64,000 bases of DNA from Burkholderia aenigmatica (GCF_902499175.1 NZ_CABVQC010000015.1:62001-126000); one strand, 5' to 3'. Numbered from the stretch's first letter, positions 1 through 9,084 are shown. Numbers and translations: made by a program. Notes: generated by a model from the sequence alone, not told the origin.

Positions 1-191
1 CGCGGATCGAGGAAGTGGAGGCGCTGCGCAACGCGACCCTCGGCACCCGCCTGAAATTCGACCGGGCCGGCGCCGTGCGCGCGGTCGTCGTGCAGGGCGC
101 GGCCGGGAAAGGGACGGTGTCGGTGCTGGAGTACACGGTGCTCGGGTTCAACCCGCCGCTCGAACAGGTCGGGCGCGAACCGCGCGCGTGA
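1..191 (+). CDS. C-terminal end of an unidentified protein (5' truncated by window)
   Basis: Frame 3 is open from the first base to a TGA at 189-191 and gives 62 residues with the strong G/C third-position bias of real genes here. The end is a mixed basic and hydrophobic stretch with several short beta-like runs (residues KFDRAG, VRAVVVQG, GTVSVLEYTV) and a polar tail. I do not recognise the family; the beta-rich tail could be an accessory domain of a larger enzyme. It converges on the histidine kinase gene with only 22 bases between the stops, so the two are not one operon. Confidence 0.5.
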   Translation, partial: RIEEVEALRNATLGTRLKFDRAGAVRAVVVQGAAGKGTVSVLEYTVLGFNPPLEQVGREPRA

Positions 192-213
192 CGGCGTAAA
201 GGCAGGCGGCGTC

Positions 214-1311
214 TCAGGCCGGAAAGCGCTCGTTTTCAGGCGTTGGCGCGAGGTTGTCGGGCCACTGCACTTCGAACAGCGTGCCGCCGGTGCCGGTCGG
301 CACGCAGACGGCTTCGCCATGATGCGCATGGGCGATCGCCGCGACGACGGCGAGCCCGAGGCCGCTGCCGCCCGGCTGCGTGTCGTCGGCGCGCCGGAAG
401 GCCTTGAACACGTGTGGCGCGAAATCGGCCGCGATGCCGGGGCCGTCGTCCTCGACGCGCAGCCGGCACATCCCTGCGTCGATGCGCGTCTGGATCCGGA
501 TCGCGCCGGGCACAGCATGGCGGCGCGCGTTTTCCAGCAGCGCCAGCAGCGCCTGACGGATGCGCACCGGGTCGCAGCGCATGGGCCGCATGTCGAGATC
601 GAGCACCGGATGCTGGCCGGCGGCCTGCAGCGCGTGCGCAAACACGTCGACCACGGCGCGCACCTCGGCGGCGAGATCCGCGTCGCGGATCTCGATGCTC
701 AGGTGGCCGCCATCCGCGAGGCTGACCACGCGCAGATCCTCGATCAGCCGCGTCAGCCCTTCGACCTGCGCGAGCAGGCTGCGGAACTGTGCTTCGTCGG
801 GTTTGAACACACCTTCGGCGAGCCCCTGCAGGCGCCCGCGCAGCACCGTGACGGGCGTGCGCAGTTCGTGCGCGATCGCGGCGTTCCAGATCGCCTGCTC
901 GTTGGTCACGCGCTGCAACTCGTCGGCGAGCGCGTTGAAGTTGTCGGCGAGCAGCGCGGCTTCGTGCAGCGAGCGGTCGCCCGCCACCGCGCGTGCGTCG
1001 AGATCGCCGCGCGCGACGCGGCGAATGCTGTCCGTGACCGAGTTCAGCGGCACGAGAATGCGGCGCGCGAGATTGACCGCGACCGCCACCGACAGCGCGA
1101 GGCCGGCCAGCGTGGTCGAGATCAGCCACCCCCACTCCGGCGCGGTCGGCATCAGGTTCTTCGTGTCGAAATACGCGGACCAGTAATTGAACGCGATGTA
1201 GTAGAAGGTGTACGCAGTCACCACCACCAGCACCGTCACGCCGAACGCCATTCCGGCCATCGTCAGCGCGATCTGGCGGCTCAGGCCGTCGAGCTTCAAT
1301 CGCCGCTCCAC
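214..1311 (-). CDS. BaeS-like sensor histidine kinase
   Basis: 365-residue inner-membrane sensor kinase. Two hydrophobic segments (about residues 14-40 and 61-82) bracket a very short periplasmic loop of some 20 residues. A HAMP linker follows (about 83-135), then the dimerisation/phosphoacceptor motif AHELRTP with the predicted autophosphorylated His148, an N box (LLENARRHA), a G1 box (VEDDGPGI) and a G2 box (GGSGLGLAVV). It should autophosphorylate and pass phosphate to the OmpR-type regulator encoded just upstream, whose reading frame it overlaps by 16 bases. The order regulator then kinase and the motif set fit the BaeSR group of envelope-stress systems, but the tiny sensory loop gives no hint of the signal, so the Bae name is only by resemblance. 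Confidence 0.88.
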   Translation of the reverse strand: MERRLKLDGLSRQIALTMAGMAFGVTVLVVVTAYTFYYIAFNYWSAYFDTKNLMPTAPEWGWLISTTLAGLALSVAVAVNLARRILVPLNSVTDSIRRVARGDLDARAVAGDRSLHEAALLADNFNALADELQRVTNEQAIWNAAIAHELRTPVTVLRGRLQGLAEGVFKPDEAQFRSLLAQVEGLTRLIEDLRVVSLADGGHLSIEIRDADLAAEVRAVVDVFAHALQAAGQHPVLDLDMRPMRCDPVRIRQALLALLENARRHAVPGAIRIQTRIDAGMCRLRVEDDGPGIAADFAPHVFKAFRRADDTQPGGSGLGLAVVAAIAHAHHGEAVCVPTGTGGTLFEVQWPDNLAPTPENERFPA

Positions 1312-2039
1312 AGCTTGTAGCCGACGCCGCGCACGCTCGCCGGCACGCCCTGCACGCCGAGGTCGTCCAGCTTCTTGCGCAGCTTGCTGACGTGGCTGTC
1401 CACCGTGCGTTCCAGCGTATCGCCTTCCGGCAGGCAGGTGGCCATCAGCTCGGCGCGGCTGAACACGCGGCGCGGCGCGCGCGCGAGTTGCGCGAGCAGC
1501 TTGAACTCGGTGAGCGTGAGCACGAGCGTGTGGCGTGTGCCGCCGACCTCGACCGTCGCTTCGTGGTGCTCGAGATCGATCTCGAACGGCGCGACCCGCA
1601 GCACGCGCTGTTCTTCCTGGCGCGAGCCAGCCATCGAGCGGCGCAGGACCGCCTGCGCGCGCGCGACGACCTCGGCCGGGTTGAACGGCTTGACCACGTA
1701 GTCGTCGGCGCCGATCCGCAGCCCGGTGAGCTTGTCGATGTCCTGGTCGAGCGCGGTCAGCATGATGACGGGCGTGTCGCCGCGATGACGGATTTCGGCG
1801 AGCACCTTCCAGCCGTCGACGTGCGGCATCTGCACGTCGAGCAGCACGAGGTCGGGCTTGAGTTGCAGGTGCAGTTCCAGTGCGCGGCGACCGTCGCCCG
1901 CGTGCACGGTGCGCAGGCCGCCGCGCGCGAGATAGGCGGTCAGGATCTCGGCGATCTCGGGTTCGTCCTCGGCGATGAGGACCAGCGCCTGGGTGTCCTG
2001 GCCGGCGCTGGAAGGGGTCAGGAGATCAGGCTGGGCCAT
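1296..2039 (-). CDS. OmpR-family response regulator (BaeR-like)
   Basis: 247 residues. The receiver domain (about residues 18-135) shows the acidic pair ED at 24-25, the phosphoacceptor Asp68 in LLDVQMP, the conserved Thr of MLTAL, and Lys117 in VVKPF. A C-terminal winged-helix trans-reg domain (about 145-245) ends in GVGYKL, typical of the OmpR/PhoB class. It has a roughly 17-residue extension before the receiver. It is the first gene of a two-gene unit with the kinase, overlapping it by 16 bases, which implies translational coupling. The target genes are not evident in this window; the efflux operon at 28.9-33.5 kb is a conceivable but unsupported candidate. Confidence 0.9.
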   Translation of the reverse strand: MAQPDLLTPSSAGQDTQALVLIAEDEPEIAEILTAYLARGGLRTVHAGDGRRALELHLQLKPDLVLLDVQMPHVDGWKVLAEIRHRGDTPVIMLTALDQDIDKLTGLRIGADDYVVKPFNPAEVVARAQAVLRRSMAGSRQEEQRVLRVAPFEIDLEHHEATVEVGGTRHTLVLTLTEFKLLAQLARAPRRVFSRAELMATCLPEGDTLERTVDSHVSKLRKKLDDLGVQGVPASVRGVGYKLWSGD

Positions 2040-2413
2040 TCGTGTAAGTCCGTCGGGGTTTCCATCGAATCGCCATACTACCGCATGGGAAAGGCCGTCG
2101 ATCAGAGGCGGGGCGGAGGCGCGCGCCGGACCGCGTCAGCGGATTGCTTCGAAGGCGGGGCCTCGCCGAATCCGGTCGTTCGGCTCGCGCTTCAACGGGG
2201 TGGCATGCCGGTACCGCGTCACGCGCGATCGCGCTTGCCGTGCATCGCCATGATGGTTTGCCGTGCCGCACCCGCGTTAGTCGCTATTTCCCGATCCGTG
2301 GAAATGGCGGCCCGCCGCAATTCACCCAATGAATACCCCCGGATTCAGAAAATAAAGTTTAAAAATGCGTCCCCGCCCCCTATGCTGAATCCTTCTGATC
2401 TGGCGGGCATGCG
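2040..2413. other. Divergent intergenic region, no gene seen
   Basis: About 370 bases between the divergent regulator gene and the phosphatase-led operon. The part from 2330 to 2370 is distinctly A/T-rich against the surrounding DNA. I see no convincing coding frame; apart from the promoter-like element listed separately nothing specific stands out. Confidence 0.6.
2358..2386 (+). promoter_or_regulatory. Possible sigma-70 promoter of the ACAD operon
   Basis: TTTAAA (2358-2363) and TATGCT (2381-2386) separated by 17 bases, each 4/6 to consensus, in an A/T-rich patch. The start codon at 2414 would lie about 20 bases after the predicted transcription start. It is pattern-based only. Confidence 0.35.
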
Positions 2414-3088
2414 ATGGCTGAACTTTTTCTGGTACGGCACGGGCAGGCGTCCTTCGGCACGGACGACTACGACCGGCTGTCCGCGGCGGGCGAGCAGCAG
2501 AGCGTCTGGCTCGGCGAATACTTTGCACGGCAGGGCCTCACATTCGACCGCGTGATCTGCGGCACGCTGAACCGCCACGCGCAGACGGTCGACGCGATCC
2601 TGCGCGGGATGGGCCGGGAAGGCACGCCGGTCGACCGCCATCCGGGCCTGAACGAATACGATTTCCACGGCCTGTTCGCCGCCGCCGCGCACGACTACCC
2701 GGCGCTCGCCCGCCTCGCGGCCGGCTCGATGAAAGAACATTTCCGCGCGCTCCGGCAGGTGCTGCAGCTCTGGTCGGAAGACAAGCTCGGCGAATCGGCC
2801 CCCGAGACCTGGGCGCACTTCCAGCAGCGCGTGGCCGAGGCCCGCGCGGCGATTCGCCACGGCGGTGGCCAGCGCGTGCTGGCGGTGAGCTCCGGCGGCC
2901 CGATCGCGGTCACCGTACAGCAGGTGCTGGCTGCCCCGCCGTCGAGTGCGATCGCGCTGAACCTGCAGATCCGCAACAGCAGTCTTTCGCAGTTTTTCTT
3001 CAACGCCGATGCGTTCCACCTCGCGTCGTTCAACGGCATCCCGCATCTGGAGGATCCCGAACGACACCCGCTGCGAACCTACGGCTGA
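2414..3088 (+). CDS. Histidine phosphatase superfamily protein, second catalytic His replaced
   Basis: 224 residues with the phosphoglycerate-mutase-type N-terminal motif LVRHGQ (catalytic His9) and an acidic NEYDFHG segment near residue 81. In the C-terminal motif where most members read VSHGG this protein reads VSSGG, so Ser160 stands where the second catalytic His is expected. Length is normal for a cytosolic branch-1 phosphatase. It heads a plus-strand operon whose other genes are an aminoglycoside-phosphotransferase-fold protein, two SDRs and an acyl-CoA dehydrogenase, an arrangement I know from ACAD10/11-type loci, so a role in fatty or hydroxy-acid activation rather than glycolysis is likely. 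Catalytic competence is uncertain. Confidence 0.8.
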   Translation: MAELFLVRHGQASFGTDDYDRLSAAGEQQSVWLGEYFARQGLTFDRVICGTLNRHAQTVDAILRGMGREGTPVDRHPGLNEYDFHGLFAAAAHDYPALARLAAGSMKEHFRALRQVLQLWSEDKLGESAPETWAHFQQRVAEARAAIRHGGGQRVLAVSSGGPIAVTVQQVLAAPPSSAIALNLQIRNSSLSQFFFNADAFHLASFNGIPHLEDPERHPLRTYG

Positions 3089-3107
3089 CCCACGAACGAT
3101 CGCGACG

Positions 3108-4139
3108 ATGACGAACCCTACCCAGCAACTCGACGTAGCCCGCCTCACGCGCTATCTGGAAGCGCACGTGCCGGGCTTCGAAGGCCCGGTCGACACGGAG
3201 AAGTTTGCCGGCGGCCAGTCGAATCCGACTTTCCTGCTGCATGCGAAGAGCGGCCGCTACGTGCTGCGCCGCCAGCCGCCCGGCGAACTGCTGAAGTCCG
3301 CGCACGCGGTCGACCGCGAATTCCGCGTGCTGAGCGCGCTGTCGGGCACCGCGGTGCCGGTCGCGCGTCCGTATCACCTCTGCGAAGACCGCGACGTGAT
3401 CGGCAGCATGTTCTACGTGATGAGCTTCGAGGACGGCCGGATCTTCTGGGATCCCGCACTGCCGGAACTGCCGAAGGCCGATCGCGCGGTGTGCTACGAC
3501 GCGTTGCTGCGGACGATGGCCGCGTTGCACGACGTCGATGTCGACGCGGTGGGCCTCACCGACTACGGCCGCCCCGGCAACTACTTCGAGCGCCAGATCG
3601 GCGTGTGGACGAAGCAGTACCGCGCGGCGGAAACGGAGCGCCTCGACGCGATGGAAACGCTGATCGACTGGCTGCCGAAGGCGTGCCCCGCCGACACGGG
3701 CCGGCCGACGCTGGTGCATGGCGATTTCCGGATCGACAACCTGATGTTCGCGCGCGACAGCTATCGCGTGCAGGCCGTGCTCGACTGGGAACTGTCGACA
3801 CTCGGCAACCCGCTCGCCGATCTCGCGTATCTCTGCATGTGCCTGCGGCTGCCGTCCGGCGGGCAGGTGCGCGGGCTCGCGGGCCAGGATCGCGCCGAAC
3901 TGGGCGTGCCGGACGAGGCGGCGATCGTCGCGCGCTATTGCGAACTGCGCGGCATCGAGCCGATCCGCGACTGGCACTTCTACCTGGCGTTCAGTTTCTT
4001 CCGGCTCGCGTCGATCGCACAGGGCGTGAAGGCGCGCGCGCTGCAGGGCAACGCGTCGAGCGAGCAGGCGCTGCGCGTCGGCGAGATGACCGGGCGGCTG
4101 GCCGAACTGGCCGTCGGCGTGATCGACGCGCATCGCTGA
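3108..4139 (+). CDS. APH-fold phosphotransferase of the ACAD10/11 type
   Basis: 343 residues. An APH/ChoK-like kinase fold is shown by an N-terminal glycine-containing loop (GGQSNPTFLL), the catalytic loop HGDFRIDN (His204, Asp206, Asn211) and the metal-binding Asp226 in LDWELSTLGNPLADLAYL. The ATG at 3108 is chosen because an upstream in-frame ATG at 3009 lies inside the preceding gene and would add a basic low-complexity leader. In eukaryotic ACAD10/ACAD11 the same kinase domain is fused to an acyl-CoA dehydrogenase and phosphorylates 4-hydroxy acyl chains; here the kinase and dehydrogenase are separate genes of one operon, which suggests the same chemistry. That function is inference from the family and neighbours. 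Confidence 0.87.
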   Translation: MTNPTQQLDVARLTRYLEAHVPGFEGPVDTEKFAGGQSNPTFLLHAKSGRYVLRRQPPGELLKSAHAVDREFRVLSALSGTAVPVARPYHLCEDRDVIGSMFYVMSFEDGRIFWDPALPELPKADRAVCYDALLRTMAALHDVDVDAVGLTDYGRPGNYFERQIGVWTKQYRAAETERLDAMETLIDWLPKACPADTGRPTLVHGDFRIDNLMFARDSYRVQAVLDWELSTLGNPLADLAYLCMCLRLPSGGQVRGLAGQDRAELGVPDEAAIVARYCELRGIEPIRDWHFYLAFSFFRLASIAQGVKARALQGNASSEQALRVGEMTGRLAELAVGVIDAHR

Positions 4140-4197
4140 CATCGCGGGCTTCACCGCGCGGCGGCACGACAACACATCAATGGAGGAGCACAGCAAC

Positions 4198-4962
4198 ATG
4201 GCAACGAATCTGTTCGACCTGACGGGCAAGATTGCCCTGGTGACGGGCGCGAGCCGCGGCATCGGCGAGGAAATCGCGAAACTGCTCGCGGAGCAGGGCG
4301 CGCACGTGATCGTGTCGAGCCGCAAGCTCGACGACTGCCAGGCCGTGGCCGACGAGATCGTCGCGGCAGGCGGCCGCGCCGAGGCGCTGGCCTGCCACGT
4401 CGGGCGGCTCGAGGACATCGCCGCGACGTTCGAGCACATCCGCGGCAAGCACGGCCGCCTCGACATCCTGGTGAACAACGCGGCCGCGAACCCGTATTTC
4501 GGGCACATCCTCGATACCGACCTCGCCGCGTACGAGAAGACGGTCGACGTGAACATCCGCGGCTACTTCTTCATGTCGGTCGAGGCCGGCAAGCTGATGA
4601 AGACGCACGGCGGCGGCGCGATCGTCAACACGGCGTCGGTGAACGCGCTGCAGCCGGGCGACCGGCAGGGCATCTACTCGATCACGAAGGCCGCGGTCGT
4701 CAACATGACGAAGGCGTTCGCGAAGGAATGCGGGCCGCTCGGCATCCGCGTGAACGCGCTGCTGCCGGGCCTCACGAAGACGAAGTTCGCGGGCGCGCTG
4801 TTCGCCGACAAGGACATCTACGAGACCTGGATGGGGAAGATTCCGCTGCGCCGCCATGCGGAGCCGCGCGAAATGGCCGGCACGGTGCTGTATCTCGTGT
4901 CGGACGCGGCGAGCTACACGAACGGCGAATGCATCGTCGTCGACGGCGGCCTGACGATCTGA
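4198..4962 (+). CDS. SDR-family oxidoreductase (classical)
   Basis: 254 residues. The NAD(P)-binding motif TGASRGIG is at 16-23, NNAA near 93-96, and the catalytic set is Ser147, Tyr160 and Lys164 (YSITK). The protein ends with the classical SDR tail VDGGLTI. The ATG at 4198 is preferred over one at 4180 because GGAGGAG at 4182-4188 is then a well-placed ribosome-binding site. It follows the kinase gene by 58 bases and precedes a second SDR by 7. The substrate is probably a hydroxyacyl or ketoacyl intermediate given the neighbouring acyl-CoA dehydrogenase; the sequence itself does not identify it. Confidence 0.9.
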   Translation: MATNLFDLTGKIALVTGASRGIGEEIAKLLAEQGAHVIVSSRKLDDCQAVADEIVAAGGRAEALACHVGRLEDIAATFEHIRGKHGRLDILVNNAAANPYFGHILDTDLAAYEKTVDVNIRGYFFMSVEAGKLMKTHGGGAIVNTASVNALQPGDRQGIYSITKAAVVNMTKAFAKECGPLGIRVNALLPGLTKTKFAGALFADKDIYETWMGKIPLRRHAEPREMAGTVLYLVSDAASYTNGECIVVDGGLTI

Positions 4963-4969
4963 GCGCGCG

Positions 4970-5728
4970 ATGAGGATCGACAGCTACGCCGGACAGGCCG
5001 TGATGATCACCGGCGCCGCGAGCGGCTTCGGCGCGTTGCTCGCGAGCGAGCTGGCCGCGATGGGCGCGCGCGTCGCGCTCGGCGACCTGAACGACGACGC
5101 GCTCGAACGCGTGGCCGCGCCGCTGCGCGCAGCCGGCACCGACGTGATCGCGCAGCGCTGCGACGTGCGCGTCGAGGCTGAGGTGGCGGCGCTGGTGCGT
5201 GCGGCCGCCGAGCGTTTCGGCCGGCTCGACGTCGGCATCAACAACGCGGGCATCGCGCCGCCGATGAAGGCGCTGATCGACACCGACGAAGCCGATCTCG
5301 ACCTGAGCTTCGCGGTGAACGCGAAGGGCGTGTTCTTCGGCATGAAGCATCAGATCCGACAGATGCTCGCGCAGCGCGCAGGCGTGATCCTGAACGTCGC
5401 GTCGATGGCCGGGCTCGGTGGCGCGCCGAAGCTGGCGGCCTATGCGGCGTCGAAGCATGCGGTGGTCGGGCTCACGAAGACGGCGGCCATCGAATACGCG
5501 CGCCACGGCATTCGCGTGAATGCGGTGTGCCCGTTCTACAGCACGACGCCGATGGTCACCGACAGCGATATCGGCGACCGCCAGGACTTTCTCGCGCAGG
5601 GCTCGCCGATGAAGCGGCTCGGTCGGCCCGAGGAAATCGTCGCGACGATGCTGACGCTGTGCGCGAAGGAAAACACTTATCTGACCGGGCAGGCCGTCGC
5701 CGTCGACGGCGGTGTCTCGGCATTCTGA
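4970..5728 (+). CDS. SDR-family oxidoreductase (classical)
   Basis: 252 residues. Cofactor motif TGAASGFG (14-21) has Phe where Ile is usual; NNAG is at 91-94; the catalytic triad is Ser145, Tyr158 and Lys162 (YAASK). Asp39 after beta-2 (LGDLND) suggests NAD(H) rather than NADP(H) preference. The C-terminus has the usual VDGGVSAF ending. It starts 7 bases after the first SDR gene, so the two are co-translated; the two proteins are clearly different members and not a recent duplication. A 3-hydroxyacyl-CoA dehydrogenase-like role is plausible from context. Confidence 0.9.
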   Translation: MRIDSYAGQAVMITGAASGFGALLASELAAMGARVALGDLNDDALERVAAPLRAAGTDVIAQRCDVRVEAEVAALVRAAAERFGRLDVGINNAGIAPPMKALIDTDEADLDLSFAVNAKGVFFGMKHQIRQMLAQRAGVILNVASMAGLGGAPKLAAYAASKHAVVGLTKTAAIEYARHGIRVNAVCPFYSTTPMVTDSDIGDRQDFLAQGSPMKRLGRPEEIVATMLTLCAKENTYLTGQAVAVDGGVSAF

Positions 5729-5761
5729 CGGAACCGGACGAGCGAAATCGAGGAGTCGATC

Positions 5762-7006
5762 ATGGACTTTGGCTACACCCCGAAAGTGGAAGAACTGCGC
5801 AGCCGCGTGCGCGCATTCATGGACGCGCACATCGTGCCGCGCATCCGCCAGTGGAACGAGGAAGTGCACGCGGGCCAGTATCCCGTGTCGTTCATGGAGG
5901 AACTGAAGGAGCGCGCGAAGGCGGAAGGGCTGTGGAACCTGTTCCTGCCGCACCTGAAGGACGACGAGCCTGGCATGGGCCTGACGAACCTCGAATACGC
6001 GCCGCTCGCCGAGATCATGGGGCGGGTGGGCTGGGCGTCGGAAGTGTTCAACTGCAACGCGCCGGACACCGGCAACATGGAGCTGCTGCACATGTTCGCA
6101 TCGCCCGAGCAGCGCGAACAGTGGCTGAAGCCGCTGCTGCGCGGCGAGATCCGCTCGGCGTTCGCGATGACGGAGCCGGATGTGGCATCGTCGGATGCGA
6201 CGAACATCACGACGCGCATCGAGCGCGTAGGCGACGAGTACGTGATCAACGGCCGCAAGTGGTTCATCACGAACGCCGCGCATCCGAACTGCAAGATCTT
6301 CATCGTGATGGGCAAGACCGATCCCGAGGCCGCGTCGCACCAGCAGCAGAGCATGATCCTCGTGCCGCGCGACACACCGGGCGTGACGATCGTGCGCAAC
6401 ATCACGGTGGTCAATCACTACGCGCCGGAAGGGCACTGCGAGATCACGTTCGACAACGTGCGTGTGCCGGCGAGCAACCTGCTGGGCGAGGAAGGCAGCG
6501 GCTTCGCGCTCGCGCAGGCCCGCCTCGGGCCGGGCCGCATCCACCACTGCATGCGTTCGATCGGCGCGGCCGAGCTGGCGCTGGAGCTGATGGTCGACCG
6601 CGCGCAGTCGCGCGTCGCGTTCGGCAAGCCGCTGAACAAGCACGGCACGGTCGGCGAATGGATCGCTCGCTCGCGCATCGAGATCGAGCAGGCGCGCCTG
6701 CTCGTGCTGAAGGCCGCGTGGATGATCGACAAGGTCGGCGCGAAGGCGGCACGCAAGGAAATCGCGATGATCAAGGCGCTGGTGCCGACCGTCTATACGG
6801 ACGTGTGCGACCGCGCGATGCAGGTGTTCGGCGCGGCGGGGTTGAGCCCCGATACGCCGCTCGCCGACCTCTGGACCTGGGGCCGCGCGCTGCGCTTCGC
6901 AGACGGCCCGGACGAGGTGCACCTGCAGGCGATCGCGCGGATGGAAATCAAGGACGGCGAGCCCGGTTCGACGGCCCCGTACCTGACGCCGCCGCTGCGC
7001 GGCTGA
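5762..7006 (+). CDS. Acyl-CoA dehydrogenase, ACAD11-like
   Basis: 414-residue flavoenzyme of the acyl-CoA dehydrogenase family, usual length about 380-420. Recognisable parts are the FAD/substrate-binding [16 protein letters not shown] segment near residue 140, [11 protein letters not shown], the [13 protein letters not shown] helix and the C-terminal [26 protein letters not shown] region that closes the FAD site. It starts after a clear GAGGAG ribosome-binding site and is the fifth gene of the operon beginning at 2414. The pairing with a separate APH-fold kinase resembles the fused ACAD10/11 proteins, which act on long branched or 4-phosphorylated acyl-CoAs. Chain-length specificity cannot be read from the sequence. 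Confidence 0.92.
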   Translation: MDFGYTPKVEELRSRVRAFMDAHIVPRIRQWNEEVHAGQYPVSFMEELKERAKAEGLWNLFLPHLKDDEPGMGLTNLEYAPLAEIMGRVGWASEVFNCNAPDTGNMELLHMFASPEQREQWLKPLLRGEIRSAFAMTEPDVASSDATNITTRIERVGDEYVINGRKWFITNAAHPNCKIFIVMGKTDPEAASHQQQSMILVPRDTPGVTIVRNITVVNHYAPEGHCEITFDNVRVPASNLLGEEGSGFALAQARLGPGRIHHCMRSIGAAELALELMVDRAQSRVAFGKPLNKHGTVGEWIARSRIEIEQARLLVLKAAWMIDKVGAKAARKEIAMIKALVPTVYTDVCDRAMQVFGAAGLSPDTPLADLWTWGRALRFADGPDEVHLQAIARMEIKDGEPGSTAPYLTPPLRG

Positions 7007-7082
7007 GCGTCTCGCCACGATGCGCAGGGCCGTGGACGAACGGGAGGCGCACGCCGTAAGATGCCGGCAAGGAGATCCGGCG

Positions 7083-7988
7083 ATGCGCCTTTCGAAGATT
7101 GACCTGAACCTGTTCGTCGTATTCGACGCGATCTACACCAAGCGCAACCTGACGCGGGCGGCCGAGGTGCTGAATCTCACGCAGCCGGCCGTCAGCAACG
7201 CGCTGGCGCGGCTACGCAAGACCCTGAACGATCCGCTGTTCGTCAGCACGCCGGCCGGGATGATGCCCACGCCGCTGGCCGAGAACATCGTCGGCCGCGT
7301 GCGCGAGGCGATGCAGCTGCTCGATTCGAGCGCGCACGAAGGCGACGTGTTCGATCCGGCGTCGTCGACGCGCGTGTTCCGGATGAGCATGAGCGACCTG
7401 ACCGAAGCGCTGCTGCTGCCCGCGCTCGGCGAACTGCTGCAGACGCATGCGCCCGGCATGCACGTGCGCAGCTACACGATGGACCGCCGCGAAGTCGCGA
7501 CCGCGCTCGCGAACGGCTCCGTCGACATCGCGATCGACGCGCCGCTGATCGGCGATCCGCATCTGCACCAGGCGCTGCTCGTGCGCGACCGCTATGCATG
7601 CATGATCCGCGACGATCACCCGTTCAAGGGCGACACGCTCACCATGGACGACTACCTTGCGATGGGGCACATCCACGTGTCGAGCCGCCGCAAGGGCAGC
7701 GGGCACGTCGACGCGGAACTGACGCGCCTCGGGCTGCGCCGCACCATCCAGATGCGCGTGCAGCACTACATGGTCGCGCCGCTGATCGCGATGCGCGGCG
7801 ATCTCGCGCTGACGGCGCCGCTGCGGCTGCTGCAGCGCTATCCGGCGCGCATTCTCGAACTGCCGTTCGAGATGCCGGGCCTCGAATACTTCTGCTACTG
7901 GCATCGCAGCGCCGATCAGGACCAGGGCAGCCGATGGTTGCGCGAGCAACTGATGACGCTGATGGGCGGGATCGGCGAACCGCAGTGA
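7083..7988 (+). CDS. LysR-family transcriptional regulator
   Basis: 301 residues. An N-terminal winged helix-turn-helix (TRAAEVLNLTQPAVSNALARLRK at about 22-44) is followed by a periplasmic-binding-like effector domain. The N-terminus (MRLSKIDLNLFVVFDAIY) resembles the NodD/NahR/PcpR branch, whose members often answer aromatic or fatty ligands. The ATG at 7083 has AAGGAG upstream; an in-frame ATG at 7020 would add a 21-residue arginine-rich leader and is rejected. The gene starts 76 bases after the dehydrogenase in the same direction, so it may be read through from that operon and control it. Confidence 0.88.
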   Translation: MRLSKIDLNLFVVFDAIYTKRNLTRAAEVLNLTQPAVSNALARLRKTLNDPLFVSTPAGMMPTPLAENIVGRVREAMQLLDSSAHEGDVFDPASSTRVFRMSMSDLTEALLLPALGELLQTHAPGMHVRSYTMDRREVATALANGSVDIAIDAPLIGDPHLHQALLVRDRYACMIRDDHPFKGDTLTMDDYLAMGHIHVSSRRKGSGHVDAELTRLGLRRTIQMRVQHYMVAPLIAMRGDLALTAPLRLLQRYPARILELPFEMPGLEYFCYWHRSADQDQGSRWLREQLMTLMGGIGEPQ

Positions 7989-8089
7989 TGCGCGTGCGGC
8001 GGCCGTTGGCTAATTCGACGTCAGCCAGAATGCACGCCGGGTGGATGGCGTGATGGCACGGCAACCGGCCCGCCTGCGATAACCGCGCG

Positions 8090-9064
8090 TCAACGACGTG
8101 CATGCGCGGCCGCTTCGACCGCATCGCGAAATCGCTGCAGCGCGGGCAGGCTGGCCATCGTCGCGAGGTGAATCAGCGCGATTTCCCCCACCGGCATGAC
8201 CGGAAAACCACCGACCCTCCGGATCACGCCCATGCGCGCATAGTGCAGCACGGCCGACTGCGGCGCGACGGTCAGCGCGCCGAGCGCGTCGGCCATCTGC
8301 AGGTTCGTGTGAAACGACATCGATTCGACGAGCGGGCGCGGCGGCATCAGGCCGTGATCGACGAACAGCGCGTCGAACGCGCGGCGGGTATCGGTGCCGG
8401 CGTGCGGGACGATCCAGTCTTCGCGCTGCAACTGCTCCGTCGACACGCGTCGCGCATCGGCGAACGGATGCGCGAGCGGGCACGCGATCGCGAGCGGTTC
8501 TTCGTACACGGGGAGGATCGTGACGTCGAGCCCGTCGAGCTTCGATAGCGCTTCCGCGTCAGGGCGGCTGATGATGCAGTCGATCCTTCCGGCCGACAGC
8601 GCGTCCAGCAGCCCCGAGACGTTCGATTCCATGACCGTGAACCGTGGCGCGGGTGCGTCCCGCGTCAGGTGCCGCATGATCTGCGGCAACAGCGCGACGC
8701 TGACCACGGGCAGCATGCCGATGCGCAGCAGCGGCCGGCCTTCGTCGTTGCCGTCGCCGGCCAGCGCGACGTCGAATTGCGCGAGCGCGATCCGCAGGCG
8801 CTGCAGGACGGCTTCGCCATCGGCGGTCAGCCGTCCGCCGCGCGCGCCGCGCGTCACGAGCATCGTGCCGAACACCGCTTCCATCTCCTGCAGCATTTTC
8901 GTGATCGCCGGCTGCGACAGGTGCAGCACGCGTGCGGCCGCGGCGAGCGAGCCGCCGTCCGCAACCAGCTCAAGCATGCGCAAGTGTCGCAGCCGCAGGA
9001 AATTGCCCGCATTGCGTCGCCCGGAAATCAGGTCGGGATTCATGTTTTCGGAATGCTGGTTCAT
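8090..9064 (-). CDS. LysR-family transcriptional regulator (GbpR/CbbR-like branch)
   Basis: 324 residues with the winged helix-turn-helix near residues 38-60 (SLAAAARVLHLSQPAITKMLQEME) and a C-terminal substrate-binding-like domain. The phrasing LRHLRMLELVADGGSLAAAA places it with regulators of sugar-acid and aromatic-acid uptake. An internal ATG (residue 8, MNPDL) is an alternative start. It is divergent from the CoA-transferase operon, the classic arrangement for a LysR activator and its target; two TTCATGAA palindromes lie at its 5' end, one covering the start codon. Confidence 0.88.
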   Translation of the reverse strand: MNQHSENMNPDLISGRRNAGNFLRLRHLRMLELVADGGSLAAAARVLHLSQPAITKMLQEMEAVFGTMLVTRGARGGRLTADGEAVLQRLRIALAQFDVALAGDGNDEGRPLLRIGMLPVVSVALLPQIMRHLTRDAPAPRFTVMESNVSGLLDALSAGRIDCIISRPDAEALSKLDGLDVTILPVYEEPLAIACPLAHPFADARRVSTEQLQREDWIVPHAGTDTRRAFDALFVDHGLMPPRPLVESMSFHTNLQMADALGALTVAPQSAVLHYARMGVIRRVGGFPVMPVGEIALIHLATMASLPALQRFRDAVEAAAHARR

Positions 9065-9084
9065 GAATCTTCAATTTTCATGAA
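9060..9084. promoter_or_regulatory. Paired TTCATGAA palindromes at the divergent LysR/CoA-transferase promoter
   Basis: Two identical 8-base palindromes, TTCATGAA at 9060-9067 and 9077-9084, have centres 17 bases apart. The first covers the ATG of the LysR gene. The spacing and position suit an operator for autoregulation and for the divergent operon, but binding is inferred. Confidence 0.4.

Noticed and set aside
4772-7018. 748-codon open frame on the minus strand
   Set aside because: It runs antisense through two SDR genes and the acyl-CoA dehydrogenase; composition is typical of high-GC antisense frames.
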